The notes: a model not told the origin generated them from the sequence alone. DNA of 59,391 bases from Entomohabitans teleogrylli (GCF_001484765.1 NZ_KQ947382.1:36413-95803); one strand, 5' to 3'. Positions 18,352 through 28,157 are shown, numbered from the stretch's first letter. A program made the numbers and translations.

Positions 18352-19803
18352 ATGTATATCGGGATCGATCTTGGCACCTCGGGGGTGAAAGCGATACTGC
18401 TCGGGGAGCAGGGAGACGTGCTGGCCTCCCGTACCGAACCGCTGACGGTATCCCGCCTTCATCCGCTATGGTCCGAACAGGACCCGGAGCAGTGGTGGCA
18501 GGCGACGGATAAGGCGATGCAGGCGCTGGGACGGCAGCATGATTTGCGCGGTGTTAAAGCCGTTGGCCTCGCCGGCCAGATGCATGGCGCAACGCTGCTT
18601 GATAAACATCAGCGAGTTCTGCGCCCGGCAATATTGTGGAATGACGGACGCTGCGCCCGGGAGTGCCAGTTGCTGGAGTCCCTGGTAGCGCAGTCGCGCG
18701 ACATCACCGGCAATTTGATGATGCCCGGTTTTACCGCCCCGAAATTATTGTGGGTGGAACGCCATGAACCAGAGATCTTTCGCCAGGTCGCGAAGGTTTT
18801 ACTGCCGAAAGATTACCTGCGGTTGCGGATGACTGGCGAGTTCGCCAGCGACATGTCCGATGCCGCCGGCACGATGTGGCTGGATGTGGCGCAGCGCGAC
18901 TGGAGTGACAGGATGCTCGACGCCTGTCACCTGAGCCGGGAACATATGCCGGCGCTGTTTGAGGGGTGCCAGGTTACGGGCGCTTTAAGCGCAGAGGCGG
19001 CCGGGCGCTGGGGAATGGCGCAGGTGCCGGTGGTGGCGGGCGGCGGCGATAATGCGGCGGGAGCCATCGGCGCCGGGATGGTCGATGCCGGGCAGGCCAT
19101 GCTATCGCTGGGTACCTCCGGGGTGTATTTCGCCGTCAGCGACGGGTTTCTCAGCCGGCCGGAACAGGCGGTACACAGTTTCTGTCATGCCCTGCCGTCG
19201 CGCTGGCATCTGATGTCGGTGATGCTCAGTGCGGCCTCCTGCCTCGACTGGGCGGTGAAACTGACCGGTATGGACAGCGTGCCGGCGCTGATTAGCGCGG
19301 CGCAACAGGCCAGCGAGGACGCTGGCGCGCTGTGGTTCCTGCCTTATCTTTCCGGAGAACGCACGCCGCACAATAATCCGCAGGCTAAAGGCGTTTTCTT
19401 TGGCCTGACCCATCAGCATGGCCCGGCAGAACTGGCTCGCAGCGTGCTTGAAGGGGTGGGTTATGCGCTGGCGCAGGGGATGGATGTGGTACACGAATGT
19501 GGGGTAAAGCCGCAGAGTATCACGCTGATCGGCGGCGGCGCGCGCAGCGCGTACTGGCGTCAGATGCTGGCGGATATCAGCGGCCAGACCCTTGACTACC
19601 GCACCGGCGGTGATGTTGGTCCGGCGCTGGGCGCGGCGCGGCTGGCGCAGATCGCCATGACGCCGGGCTGCGATTTGCACACCCTGTTGCCGCAACTGCC
19701 ACTTGAGCAACGGCATGAGCCTGATGCACAGCGTCACGCCGACTATGCCGGGCGGCGCCAGGTTTTCAGTCAGCTCTACCAGACGCTGAAGCCGTTGATG
19801 TGA
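18352..19803 (+). CDS. xylB: Xylulokinase
   Basis: 483 aa from MYIGIDLGTSGVKAILL (E. coli 484). The ATG at 18352 has AAGGAG eight bases upstream; an in-frame GTG/ATG start nine bases earlier lies inside that SD and is rejected. FGGY sugar kinase: phosphate-binding DLGTSG at 5-10, and conserved GQMHG, GGGDNAAGA and LGTSGVYF. Phosphorylates xylulose to xylulose-5-phosphate. Confidence 0.97.
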   Translation: MYIGIDLGTSGVKAILLGEQGDVLASRTEPLTVSRLHPLWSEQDPEQWWQATDKAMQALGRQHDLRGVKAVGLAGQMHGATLLDKHQRVLRPAILWNDGRCARECQLLESLVAQSRDITGNLMMPGFTAPKLLWVERHEPEIFRQVAKVLLPKDYLRLRMTGEFASDMSDAAGTMWLDVAQRDWSDRMLDACHLSREHMPALFEGCQVTGALSAEAAGRWGMAQVPVVAGGGDNAAGAIGAGMVDAGQAMLSLGTSGVYFAVSDGFLSRPEQAVHSFCHALPSRWHLMSVMLSAASCLDWAVKLTGMDSVPALISAAQQASEDAGALWFLPYLSGERTPHNNPQAKGVFFGLTHQHGPAELARSVLEGVGYALAQGMDVVHECGVKPQSITLIGGGARSAYWRQMLADISGQTLDYRTGGDVGPALGAARLAQIAMTPGCDLHTLLPQLPLEQRHEPDAQRHADYAGRRQVFSQLYQTLKPLM

Positions 19804-19823
19804 CAGCAAAAAATCAGAAGACC

Positions 19824-19859
19824 GGGGCCGTACCGCTGTTTGCGGGGCGGCCTTTTTCT
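19824..19859 (+). terminator. Terminator after xylB
   Basis: Stem GGCCG (19826-19830) / CGGCC (19848-19852) with inner CCGC/GCGG pairing, followed by TTTTTCTTTT. Confidence 0.75.
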
Positions 19860-20018
19860 TTTGCCATGCCGCAGTATTGTTACGTCAGGGGCCGGGGAGT
19901 AAATTGAGAATAACTCCTGGTTCTGTCAGGTGCCGGTTTCTGCGTCGCTCTGTTATTCTGAGCGCCGGGTTGCTAACGTGCAGCCTAATCAATGGATCGA
20001 TCAATCAGGGAACGTTAA

Positions 20019-20462
20019 ATGGAAAAGTCTGTTCAGGTTACTTCGCCGGCGTTTAATGCCGTTTCATGGCTGGCATTTATCGGCGGTATTGTGGTTTATC
20101 TTATCGGGTTGTGGCGTGCTGAAATGCAGCTCAATGAAAAGGGCTATTATTTTGCGGTACTGGTTCTTGGCCTGTTTGCCGCCATCTCGCTGCAGAAAAC
20201 GGTGCGCGACCGGATGGAGGATATTCCCACCACGCCTATCTATTTTGGCGCCTGCCTGCTGGCGTTTATCGTTGCCGTATTGCTGCTGGCCGTGGGGCTA
20301 TGGAACGCAGAACTGCTACTCAGTGAGAAAGGGTTCTATGGGCTGGCGTTCTTCCTGAGCCTGTTTGGCGCGATCGCCGTTCAGAAGAACGTGCGCGACG
20401 CGGTCAATGACAAAGGCGAGGACAGCATTCTGTCGATGCCGGCGTCTCAGGAACACGACTAA
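20019..20462 (+). CDS. yiaA: YiaA inner-membrane protein
   Basis: 147 aa (E. coli YiaA 145). Internal duplication: residues 30-64 and 93-127 repeat the pattern GLW-x-AE-x-x-L-x-EKG-x-Y...QK-x-VRD, each with two transmembrane helices, four in all. Function unknown. In E. coli yiaA neighbours yiaB; yiaB is absent here and the next gene is an unrelated hydrolase. Confidence 0.93.
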   Translation: MEKSVQVTSPAFNAVSWLAFIGGIVVYLIGLWRAEMQLNEKGYYFAVLVLGLFAAISLQKTVRDRMEDIPTTPIYFGACLLAFIVAVLLLAVGLWNAELLLSEKGFYGLAFFLSLFGAIAVQKNVRDAVNDKGEDSILSMPASQEHD

Positions 20463-20470
20463 GCGCAGGA

Positions 20471-20500
20471 CGCGCCGGGCTGCCATAAGCGCCCGGCGCG
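20471..20500 (+). terminator. Hairpin after yiaA
   Basis: Perfect 10-bp GC-rich stem CGCGCCGGGC / GCCCGGCGCG with a 10-nt loop, starting nine bases after the yiaA stop. It has no real T-tract (ATTGTCC), so it could be a transcript-end or pause hairpin. Confidence 0.45.
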
Positions 20501-20599
20501 ATTGTCCATAATGCGTCGTTTGCTGTCCGATTCTGGTCTTCTTCACAGTCAATAATCCCACCACAATAGGGCTTCCTCATCAAAATCAGGAGTCCGAAT

Positions 20600-21142
20600 A
20601 TGACCCGTAGTGCGTTACTGAATATTGATACCCAGTGCTCTTTCATGCACTGTGATTTCTGGCAGCAGCAGGATGTTCCGGCGTTTCAGCAGGAGATGTT
20701 GCGGCTGATCGACGGCTGCCAGGCGCGTGGCGTTCCGGTGGTGGATATTTTTCACGTTTCGCAGGCGGGGCCATTCTCGCTGGCCTCCGGCCACGTGCGG
20801 GCGATGCCTTTTCTGCATCATCAGCCAGCGGTCAGTTTCTATAAGCATGTCCATAACGCTTTTACCGATACCGGGCTGGACCACTGGCTGCGGGTCAGGG
20901 ATATTAATCACCTGATTATTTGCGGTACCCGCACTGAGCAGTGCTGTGAAACCACGGCGCGCATTGCGTCTGATATGGGGTATCGGGTGACCTTTGTCAG
21001 CGCCGCGATGCTCACTTTTCCGATGCGCTGGCAGGGGGTAACGCTGGATAGCGCGACGCTGCGCCACCGTACCGAAACCGTGCTGAATGGGCGTTTTGCC
21101 ACCGTGATGGATGTAGACGGTTGCCTGGCAGCGCTGGACTGA
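20600..21142 (+). CDS. Isochorismatase-like cysteine hydrolase
   Basis: 180 aa. Isochorismatase/nicotinamidase-type fold. The presumed triad is Asp10 (LLNIDTQ), Lys82 (FYKHVHNAF) and Cys115 in GTRTEQCCETTARIASDMGY, the family's C-x-x-TAR signature. No signal peptide. Substrate cannot be told from sequence: nicotinamide, isochorismate, N-carbamoyl or peroxide-type substrates are all possible. Not part of the E. coli yiaA-wecH interval. The GlxA-type regulator 21 bp downstream on the same strand suggests a two-gene unit. Confidence 0.85.
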   Translation: MTRSALLNIDTQCSFMHCDFWQQQDVPAFQQEMLRLIDGCQARGVPVVDIFHVSQAGPFSLASGHVRAMPFLHHQPAVSFYKHVHNAFTDTGLDHWLRVRDINHLIICGTRTEQCCETTARIASDMGYRVTFVSAAMLTFPMRWQGVTLDSATLRHRTETVLNGRFATVMDVDGCLAALD

Positions 21143-21163
21143 TATTCCCTGGCAGGAAAGAAG

Positions 21164-22084
21164 ATGGCGACAGATATCTGGTTTGTTGTGTTACCTGGCG
21201 TGCTGGCGCTGGATCTTACCGGGCCGGCGGAAACTTTCGCGCTGGCCGGTGATGCCTTCCGGCTGCACTATGTCGGGCCGCAGTCAACAGTGCGCACGTC
21301 GGTGGGGCTTTCGTTGACGGATATTCAACCGCTGCCTGATAACCTGCCTGTCGGTAGTCTGCTGGTATTGCCCGGGGTCGGCGATAGCCAGCACAATTTC
21401 GCCACCCCGGCGGCCGAAAGCGCGCGGCGCTGGCTGACCACGCTCCAGCCGGCGATTCACCGCCGGCAATTGTCGCTGGTTTGCGTCTGTTCCGGTGCGC
21501 TGCTGGCGGCGCGGGCCGGTCTGTTGAATGGAATTCAATGTACCAGCCATCATGATGTCATCCCGCGCCTGCGGGCTGTGGCGCCAGGGGCGCAGGTGAA
21601 GGAAAACCGCATTTTTGTGGAGGATCGCGGGATATGGACCAGCGCCGGGATTACGTCCGGCATTGATTTGTCCCTGAATCTGATCAATGTGCACTGCGGG
21701 CCCCGGGTTGCGCTGGAGGTTGCCCGGGAGATGGTGGTGTGGTTTCGCCGTTCCGGCGACGATCCACAACTGTCGCCGTGGCTGCGCTATCGCAACCATC
21801 TGCATCAGGCAGTACACCGGGCGCAGGACCTTCTGAACCAACAGCCGGACAATGACTGGGACTTGCCATCGCTGGCTGCCCGGGTCCACGTCAGTCCACG
21901 TCATTTAGCTCGATTGTTCCGCCAGCATCTGGGGGTGAGTGTGCGCGATTATCTTGAACGACTGCGCCTGGCGATCGCCGAACAGTGCCTGCAGGCCGGG
22001 CAGCATCCTGAACAGGCGGCGCGGGCCGCCGGTTTTTCTTCGCCGCGCCAGTTGCGTCGGGCGCAGTTGCGGGTGGCGGATTAG
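21164..22084 (+). CDS. GlxA-family regulator (DJ-1/PfpI + AraC HTH)
   Basis: 306 aa. The N-terminal DJ-1/PfpI-like domain (about 1-190) contains the elbow motif [11 protein letters not shown], with Cys109 in the position of the nucleophile of the superfamily. The C-terminal AraC-type double HTH covers about 215-306 ([17 protein letters not shown]) and ends abruptly after [16 protein letters not shown], so the second HTH is short. Probably regulates the adjacent hydrolase gene. Its stop overlaps the wecH stop by four bases on opposite strands. Confidence 0.88.
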   Translation: MATDIWFVVLPGVLALDLTGPAETFALAGDAFRLHYVGPQSTVRTSVGLSLTDIQPLPDNLPVGSLLVLPGVGDSQHNFATPAAESARRWLTTLQPAIHRRQLSLVCVCSGALLAARAGLLNGIQCTSHHDVIPRLRAVAPGAQVKENRIFVEDRGIWTSAGITSGIDLSLNLINVHCGPRVALEVAREMVVWFRRSGDDPQLSPWLRYRNHLHQAVHRAQDLLNQQPDNDWDLPSLAARVHVSPRHLARLFRQHLGVSVRDYLERLRLAIAEQCLQAGQHPEQAARAAGFSSPRQLRRAQLRVAD

Positions 22085-23076
22085 CTGACCAGGCGGCGGC
22101 GATCCAGTCGCTGTACCGCGGTGGAAAGCACCAGGCTGACGCCGACGGCGATACTGAAAATCCACAGCATATCCAGTACCGGCCAGGCGGCTATCTCAAT
22201 GTGCCGGGTGCGCAGGGCGTGGATCACTAATGCATGGAAGCCATAAATGCCCAGCGAATGGCGCGATATAAAGGCCAGAAACGGCACCGGGCGCTGGTTA
22301 AGGGTGTTTTTGACAACGGTGAACAGGCTAAGCGCGGCGATAAAGACCAGCGGTCCGCAGTAGAGATACCAGGTATCGGCGAAGTTACCGCGCTTTTCCA
22401 GCTCTTCATGGGTACCCAGCGCAATGGCGAGTATGCACAGGATAAAACTCAGCGCCGTCAGCGGCGTAGCGCCTTTGCGGCCAGTATCCAGCGTGCCGAT
22501 TGCCCGGCCCAGCAGGCCGTACAGCACATAGTAAAAAGTGTCGCCGCCGATCAACAGGTTGATCGGCAACCATTTTACGCCGTACAGGGTCTGTGGCACG
22601 GTATTGGGATTGGCGATGACCCCGAGGATCAGCGCCAGCGTAATCACCATCGTCAGAGAGGCGTTTTTCACCGCTATCAGCGGGGAAAGCAGGTAAATCA
22701 CCGCCAGCGCGAAGAAGAACCATAAATGGTAAAACACCGGTTTTTGCAGCAGATTAATCAGCGACAGATGCCAGTTGATACGAGTGAATAGCGCGATATA
22801 GAGCAGGGCGACAAGGCTATAAAACAGCAGACACAGGCCAATGCGCAGAAAGTGGCGCCCCTGCGCGCTGCGTTCGCCAAAAAACAGGTAGCCGGAAATC
22901 ATAAAAAACAGCGGTACGCAGACCCGGGATGCGGAATTGAGCATATTGGCCAGTTCCCAACTGAATGCGCTTACGTTACCGGGATTGGTGATATACCAGG
23001 TGGTGGTATGAATCAGCACCACCATCAGGCAGGCGATACCGCGTAAGTTATCGATCCAGTTTATTTTTTGCCCCAT
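22081..23076 (-). CDS. wecH: WecH, O-acetyltransferase of enterobacterial common antigen
   Basis: 331 aa from [19 protein letters not shown], the E. coli WecH (YiaH) length; a start 45 nt upstream would add an unrelated leader. Acyltransferase-3 family integral membrane protein with about ten hydrophobic segments and the conserved N-terminal His of [11 protein letters not shown]. Acetylates GlcNAc residues of enterobacterial common antigen. Convergent with the GlxA-type gene. Confidence 0.95.
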   Translation of the reverse strand: MGQKINWIDNLRGIACLMVVLIHTTTWYITNPGNVSAFSWELANMLNSASRVCVPLFFMISGYLFFGERSAQGRHFLRIGLCLLFYSLVALLYIALFTRINWHLSLINLLQKPVFYHLWFFFALAVIYLLSPLIAVKNASLTMVITLALILGVIANPNTVPQTLYGVKWLPINLLIGGDTFYYVLYGLLGRAIGTLDTGRKGATPLTALSFILCILAIALGTHEELEKRGNFADTWYLYCGPLVFIAALSLFTVVKNTLNQRPVPFLAFISRHSLGIYGFHALVIHALRTRHIEIAAWPVLDMLWIFSIAVGVSLVLSTAVQRLDRRRLVS

Positions 23077-23267
23077 TGCTTCCTCTGTACCATCTTTATT
23101 ATTAGCCAGTGTGCCGAACACCGATGACCGACCACAGTGGTTTTGTCTGAGTTTTGTGCCCGCGGCTTGTCACAGGCGCAGCGGCTACGCAGAATGCTGT
23201 CAGGCTGCGCTGCGCAGAAACGCGCTGAAAACTATAACGAAGATTAGCCCGACGATCGGGAACCATA

Positions 23268-23576
23268 ATGATGATGCAAAAAAAATTACCCCTTGCGGCG
23301 CTATTCGCCGCGCTTTGGCTGGCAGGATGCAGTTCCCCAACGTCTGATGCCCCACCAGCACAGAGCAAGGCGCGCAAAGCTCCTTCCGGCGCGATGGAGC
23401 AGGTTTGCCGGGACAGCGCGGCGCATCGTTACAACACGCAGCCCCAGCGTATCGATATCCAGGACCTGGAGGAGTTTCAGGGCACTTATGAAATGCGCGG
23501 TATAACCGCCCATAACGAAGACTTTACCTGCTCGTTTGATGAAGACGGCCAGTTTCTGCACCTTTCGATGCGCTGA
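23268..23576 (+). CDS. ysaB: YsaB lipoprotein
   Basis: 102 aa (E. coli 99). Signal peptide with lipobox LAGC, Cys21 lipidated, then a short Pro/Ala linker and a conserved C-terminal domain ending FDEDGQFLHLSMR, nearly identical to E. coli YsaB. Function unknown. Sits between wecH and glyQ as in E. coli. Confidence 0.93.
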   Translation: MMMQKKLPLAALFAALWLAGCSSPTSDAPPAQSKARKAPSGAMEQVCRDSAAHRYNTQPQRIDIQDLEEFQGTYEMRGITAHNEDFTCSFDEDGQFLHLSMR

Positions 23577-23740
23577 AGCGCTGTCCGCCGGGTTGCGGCG
23601 GCGGGTATTTCTCCCTGCCGCTATTTCTGATTTACCCGGCGCAAAGCCGCTTCGCGTCGCAGTCATGATGCAACGCGACCGCTTTTGAGTATATACTGGC
23701 CGCTTCCACCTAAATCCACTCGTATCGCGTGCGAAAGAAT

Positions 23741-24652
23741 ATGCAAAAGTTTGATACCAGGACCTTTCAGGGCCTGATCCTGACATTACAGGATTACTGG
23801 GCTCGCCAGGGCTGTACCATTGTTCAACCTTTGGACATGGAAGTCGGCGCAGGCACCTCCCACCCGATGACCTGCCTGCGCGCTCTGGGACCAGAGCCTA
23901 TCGCAGCGGCTTATGTTCAGCCTTCCCGACGCCCGACCGACGGCCGCTATGGGGAAAACCCCAACCGCCTGCAACACTACTACCAGTTCCAGGTCATCAT
24001 TAAGCCGTCTCCGGATAATATTCAGGAGCTGTATCTCGGCTCGCTGAAAGAGCTGGGCATGGATCCGACGATCCACGATATCCGTTTTGTGGAAGATAAC
24101 TGGGAAAACCCGACGCTGGGCGCCTGGGGGCTGGGCTGGGAAGTCTGGTTGAACGGTATGGAAGTGACCCAGTTCACCTACTTCCAGCAGGTCGGCGGCC
24201 TGGAGTGTAAGCCGGTAACCGGTGAAATCACTTACGGTCTGGAGCGTCTGGCGATGTATATCCAGGGCGTGGACAGCGTTTACGATCTGGTATGGAGTGA
24301 CGGGCCGTTGGGTAAAACCACCTACGGAGACGTGTTCCATCAGAACGAAGTGGAGCAGTCGACCTACAATTTCGAATATGCCGATGTGGACTTCCTGTTT
24401 ACCTGCTTTGAGCAGTACGAGAAAGAAGCTCAGCTGCTGCTGGCGCTGGAAACCCCGCTGCCGCTGCCGGCCTACGAACGTATTCTGAAAGCCGCCCACA
24501 GTTTCAACCTGCTGGATGCCCGTAAGGCCATCTCCGTCACGGAACGTCAGCGCTACATTCTGCGTATTCGCACGCTGACTAAAGCCGTCGCGGAGGCTTA
24601 CTACGCGTCCCGTGAAGCCCTCGGCTTCCCGATGTGCAACAGTAATAAATAA
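23741..24652 (+). CDS. glyQ: Glycyl-tRNA synthetase alpha subunit
   Basis: 303 aa from [14 protein letters not shown], as in E. coli; an ATG 12 nt upstream is less likely. Catalytic class II subunit of the alpha2-beta2 enzyme charging tRNA-Gly; the class II core includes the regions around [18 protein letters not shown] and [19 protein letters not shown]. Nine bases before glyS. Confidence 0.98.
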   Translation: MQKFDTRTFQGLILTLQDYWARQGCTIVQPLDMEVGAGTSHPMTCLRALGPEPIAAAYVQPSRRPTDGRYGENPNRLQHYYQFQVIIKPSPDNIQELYLGSLKELGMDPTIHDIRFVEDNWENPTLGAWGLGWEVWLNGMEVTQFTYFQQVGGLECKPVTGEITYGLERLAMYIQGVDSVYDLVWSDGPLGKTTYGDVFHQNEVEQSTYNFEYADVDFLFTCFEQYEKEAQLLLALETPLPLPAYERILKAAHSFNLLDARKAISVTERQRYILRIRTLTKAVAEAYYASREALGFPMCNSNK

Positions 24653-24661
24653 GAGGCGGCC

Positions 24662-26731
24662 ATGTCTGAAAAAACTTTTCTGGTGGAGATTGGCACAGAA
24701 GAACTGCCACCAAAAGCCCTGCGCAGCCTGGCGGAGTCCTTTGCTGCGAATGTGACGGCGGAGCTGGATGCCGCTGGCCTGGCCCATGGCAAGGTCGAGT
24801 GGTTCGCCGCGCCGCGCCGTCTGGCGCTGAAAGTGGCGAATCTGGCCGCTTCTCAGCCGGATCGTGAAGTAGAAAAACGTGGCCCGGCTATTGCCCAGGC
24901 ATTTGATGCCGAAGGCAAACCGAGCAAAGCGGCGGAAGGCTGGGCGCGCGGTTGCGGTATCACTGTCGATCAGGCGGAACGTCTGACCACCGATAAGGGC
25001 GAATGGCTGTTGTATCGCGCCCATGTGAAAGGCGAAAGCGCGCAGTCGCTGCTGCCGGCGATGGTCAACACTGCGCTGGCGAAGCTGCCGATCCCCAAAT
25101 TGATGCGCTGGGGCGCCTCCGATGTGCACTTTGTGCGTCCGGTGCATACCGTGACGCTGCTGCTCGGCAGCGACCTGATCCCGGCGACGGTGCTGGGCGT
25201 GGCGTCCGATCGGGTGATTCGTGGCCATCGTTTTATGGGCGAGCCGCAGTTCACCATCGACAATGCCGAACAATATCCGCAAATTCTGCTGGAGCGCGGT
25301 AAAGTTATTGCGGATTACGACGCGCGTAAGGCGAAGATTAAAGCCGACGCCGAAGCGGCGGCGCGCCAGATTGGCGGCAATGCCGATCTCAGCGACAGCC
25401 TGCTGGAGGAGGTAACCTCGCTGGTGGAATGGCCGGTAGTGCTGACAGCGAAGTTTGAAGAGAAATTTCTTGCCGTGCCGGCGGAAGCGCTGGTTTACAC
25501 CATGAAAGGGGACCAGAAATACTTCCCGGTCTACACAGGCGATGGAAAACTGCTGCCCAACTTTATCTTTGTGGCCAATATTGAGTCGAAAGATCCACAG
25601 CAGATTATCTCCGGTAACGAGAAAGTGGTGCGGCCGCGTCTGGCGGATGCTGAGTTCTTCTTCAACACCGATCGCAAAAAGCGTCTGGAAGATCACCTGC
25701 CGCGTCTTGCCACGGTACTGTTCCAGCAACAATTGGGCACCCTGCGCGACAAGACAGACCGCATTGAGGCGCTGTCCGGCTGGATCGCCCGTGAAATCGG
25801 CGCTGATGTGACTCACGCCACCCGCGCCGGTCTGCTGTCCAAGTGCGACCTGATGACCAACATGGTGTTCGAATTTACCGATACCCAGGGCGTTATGGGG
25901 ATGCACTACGCGCGCCATGATGGCGAGGCGGAAGATGTTGCCGTGGCGCTCAACGAGCAGTATATGCCGCGTTTCGCCGGCGATGCGCTGCCGTCGAGCC
26001 TGGTCTCCTGCGCGGTGGCGATTGCCGATAAGATGGATACTCTGGCGGGTATTTTCGGCATTGGCCAGCATCCGAAAGGGGATAAAGACCCGTTTGCGCT
26101 GCGTCGTGCCGCGCTGGGCGTGCTGCGTATCATCGTTGAGAAGAACCTGAACCTGGATCTGCAGACGCTGACTGAAGAAGCGGTGCGTTTGTATGGCGAC
26201 AAGCTGACCAATCAGAATGTGGTCGATGAGGTGATTGACTTCATGCTGGGCCGTTTCCGCGCCTGGTATCAGGAAGAAGGTCACGCGGTGGATACTATCC
26301 AGGCGGTGCTGGCGCGCCGTCCGACGCGTCCGGCGGATTTCGACGCCCGTATGCAGGCGGTATCGCACTTCCGTACTCTGGATGCGGCAGCGGCGCTGGC
26401 GGCGGCCAATAAGCGAGTGTCCAATATCCTGGCGAAGAACAGCGATCCGTTGAACGATCATATCCATCCGGCGACGCTGGTGGAGCCGGAGGAGAAAGCG
26501 CTGGTGCGCGATCTGGTGGTGTTGCGTGATAAGCTGGAACCGGTTTTCGCCCGCGGTGATTATCAGCAGGCGCTGGTGGAGCTGGCGGCGCTGCGCGCCC
26601 CGGTGGACGCCTTCTTCGATAAAGTAATGGTGATGGCGGAAGATAAAGATCTGCGCATCAACCGACTGACGCTGCTCAGTAAATTGCGCGAACTGTTCCT
26701 CGAAGTGGCGGATATCTCCCTGCTTCAGTAA
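24662..26731 (+). CDS. glyS: Glycyl-tRNA synthetase beta subunit
   Basis: 689 aa, the E. coli length. tRNA-binding subunit: N-terminal B3/4-like and HD-type regions, C-terminal anticodon-binding domain (DALRIC-like, about 580-680). SD AAGAGG in the glyQ-glyS gap. The minus strand of glyQS carries a 1005-codon open frame, which I treat as a codon-usage shadow. Confidence 0.98.
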   Translation: MSEKTFLVEIGTEELPPKALRSLAESFAANVTAELDAAGLAHGKVEWFAAPRRLALKVANLAASQPDREVEKRGPAIAQAFDAEGKPSKAAEGWARGCGITVDQAERLTTDKGEWLLYRAHVKGESAQSLLPAMVNTALAKLPIPKLMRWGASDVHFVRPVHTVTLLLGSDLIPATVLGVASDRVIRGHRFMGEPQFTIDNAEQYPQILLERGKVIADYDARKAKIKADAEAAARQIGGNADLSDSLLEEVTSLVEWPVVLTAKFEEKFLAVPAEALVYTMKGDQKYFPVYTGDGKLLPNFIFVANIESKDPQQIISGNEKVVRPRLADAEFFFNTDRKKRLEDHLPRLATVLFQQQLGTLRDKTDRIEALSGWIAREIGADVTHATRAGLLSKCDLMTNMVFEFTDTQGVMGMHYARHDGEAEDVAVALNEQYMPRFAGDALPSSLVSCAVAIADKMDTLAGIFGIGQHPKGDKDPFALRRAALGVLRIIVEKNLNLDLQTLTEEAVRLYGDKLTNQNVVDEVIDFMLGRFRAWYQEEGHAVDTIQAVLARRPTRPADFDARMQAVSHFRTLDAAAALAAANKRVSNILAKNSDPLNDHIHPATLVEPEEKALVRDLVVLRDKLEPVFARGDYQQALVELAALRAPVDAFFDKVMVMAEDKDLRINRLTLLSKLRELFLEVADISLLQ

Positions 26732-26745
26732 CCATGCGTGATGGC

Positions 26746-26777
26746 GCCGGCTCTGTTTGTGCAGGGCCGGCTGTTTT
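26746..26777 (+). terminator. Terminator of glyQS
   Basis: 10-bp stem GCCGGCTCTG (26746-26755) / CAGGGCCGGC (26762-26771) with one G-U pair, followed by TGTTTT. Confidence 0.75.
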
Positions 26778-26820
26778 CCGGGGCGTAGGACGCGTCCTGG
26801 CACTGTCCAGGGAGGCCGGG

Positions 26821-27267
26821 ATGGCCAGAGTATGGATATTGCTGATTAACGGCTACCAACGTTATCTCTCCCCGCATAAAGGCTTCCGCTGCGCCTTCGG
26901 CGCATTACACCATTCATCCGGCTGTTCAGAAGCCGTCAAACAGATCATTCAACGCCAGGGATTGACAGGTGGCTGGCCAGACATTCGCCAGCGCTTTGCC
27001 GACTGCCGCCAGGCGGCGGAACAGCTAGAGAAGCGGCGTGATAAAGAGAAAAAACGCAATCGCTGTGACTGTATGGATTTTGCCCATTGCCAGCCGCCGG
27101 ACAGTTGCTCTGTGCCGCGCCTGCCGGGGGGCCCGGACAGTTGCGACTGCATTCCCGACTGTTCGTGTCTGTCAATAAGAGGGCTGCGTGGGCGAGGCGT
27201 TAAAACAATATTCCGAGGCGTTAAAACAATGTTCCCTGCCGCGGGCAGGGAACGATCGGCAGATTAG
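26821..27267 (+). CDS. YidD-like protein with Cys-rich tail
   Basis: 148 aa from the ATG with GGAGG five bases upstream. Residues 4-66 resemble YidD (membrane-protein insertion efficiency factor): YQRYLSP, Cys24, Cys35, a G-W-x(3)-R pattern and Cys62 follow the YidD spacing, though the usual CR(F)-x-P-T-CS motif is altered to CAFGALHHSSGC. A charged linker (70-81) leads to a tail with eight cysteines between 82 and 116 (C82, C84, C90, C96, C108, C110, C114, C116), perhaps metal-binding. The last 25 residues include a tandem repeat RGVKTIF/RGVKTMF. It is not the rpmH-linked yidD, so it would be a paralog. The stop overlaps the rarD stop by four bases. Confidence 0.75.
   Translation: MARVWILLINGYQRYLSPHKGFRCAFGALHHSSGCSEAVKQIIQRQGLTGGWPDIRQRFADCRQAAEQLEKRRDKEKKRNRCDCMDFAHCQPPDSCSVPRLPGGPDSCDCIPDCSCLSIRGLRGRGVKTIFRGVKTMFPAAGRERSAD
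27193..27234. repeat. 21-bp in-frame tandem duplication
   Basis: Two adjacent 21-bp copies (27193-27213, 27214-27234) differ at one base (ATATTC versus ATGTTC). They encode RGVKTIF and RGVKTMF in the YidD-like gene. On the opposite strand the copies carry the TTTT tract used by the rarD terminator. Confidence 0.9.
27221..27252 (-). terminator. Terminator of rarD
   Basis: Perfect 9-bp stem TTCCCTGCC (27232-27240) / GGCAGGGAA (27244-27252) with a 3-nt loop. Read on the minus strand it is followed by CATTGTTTT. It lies within the 3' coding end of the convergent YidD-like gene. Confidence 0.65.
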
Positions 27268-28157
27268 CGCAGCCTGTTGCGGCGCTGGGTATAGACCGCG
27301 TCGGTGATAAACAGCGCCAGCGCCACCCAGATAAACCCAAAAGTGACCAGCTTGTCCGGGCCGGGCACTTCGCCATAAAAGGTAACGGCCAGCAGAAACA
27401 TCAACGTCGGGCCAATGTACTGAAAGAACCCCAGGGTTGAGAGTCGCAATTTGGTGGCTGCGCCGGTAAAGCACAGCAGCGGCACCGTGGTGACCACGCC
27501 CGCGGCGATCAGCAACAGATTCAGCGACCAGGGATTATCCGCCATATGGCTGGTGGGGCTATCGGCAATGCCGAACAGATAAATGGCCGCCACCGGCAGT
27601 AGCCATAATGTCTCTACCAGCATCCCGGTCTGGGCGTCGACGGCGATTTTCTTACGCACCAGTCCGTAGAATGCGAAACTGAACGCCAGCCCCAGCGCGA
27701 TAACCGGCAGTGAACCGAAGGTCCACAACTGTACCAGCACGCCGCAGGCGGCCAGGATCACCGCCAGCCATTGCATGCGCCGGAAACGTTCGCCGAGGAA
27801 CAGCATCCCCAGCAGTACGTTTACCAGCGGGTTGATAAAGTAACCGAGGCTGGCCTCCAGCATATGGTGATTGTTCACCGCCCAGATAAACAGTAGCCAG
27901 TTGCCGCCCACCAGTACCGCAGTGAGCCCGAGGCCCAGCAGTTTGCGTGGAGTGGCGAGGATCTTTTTCGCCTGCCGCCACTGGCGGCTGAGACTGATCA
28001 GCGCCACCATGAAAAAGAATGACCAGATTACCCGGTGGGTGAGGATTTCATCTGCCGGCACATAAGAGATCAGTTTGAAATAAGCCGGTGCGATACCCCA
28101 AATAAAATAAGCGGCGAGAGCCAGTAAAACCCCTTGCCGCGTCTGCTGCGCATCCAT
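27264..28157 (-). CDS. rarD: RarD, EamA-family transporter
   Basis: 297 aa from MDAQQTRQGVLLALAAYFIWG (E. coli 296). A second ATG nine bases upstream (MSS-) is possible. Ten transmembrane helices of the DMT/EamA superfamily. Named from a Pseudomonas chloramphenicol-sensitivity phenotype; the substrate is not established. First gene to the right of the relocated block where E. coli order resumes. Confidence 0.94.
   Translation of the reverse strand: MDAQQTRQGVLLALAAYFIWGIAPAYFKLISYVPADEILTHRVIWSFFFMVALISLSRQWRQAKKILATPRKLLGLGLTAVLVGGNWLLFIWAVNNHHMLEASLGYFINPLVNVLLGMLFLGERFRRMQWLAVILAACGVLVQLWTFGSLPVIALGLAFSFAFYGLVRKKIAVDAQTGMLVETLWLLPVAAIYLFGIADSPTSHMADNPWSLNLLLIAAGVVTTVPLLCFTGAATKLRLSTLGFFQYIGPTLMFLLAVTFYGEVPGPDKLVTFGFIWVALALFITDAVYTQRRNRLR

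Noticed and set aside
23786-26803. 1005-codon open frame antisense to glyQ and glyS
   Set aside because: It lies entirely opposite two certain essential genes, has a His/Gln/Arg-rich composition typical of reverse-frame translation, and matches no family I know. Codon bias of the sense genes explains it.
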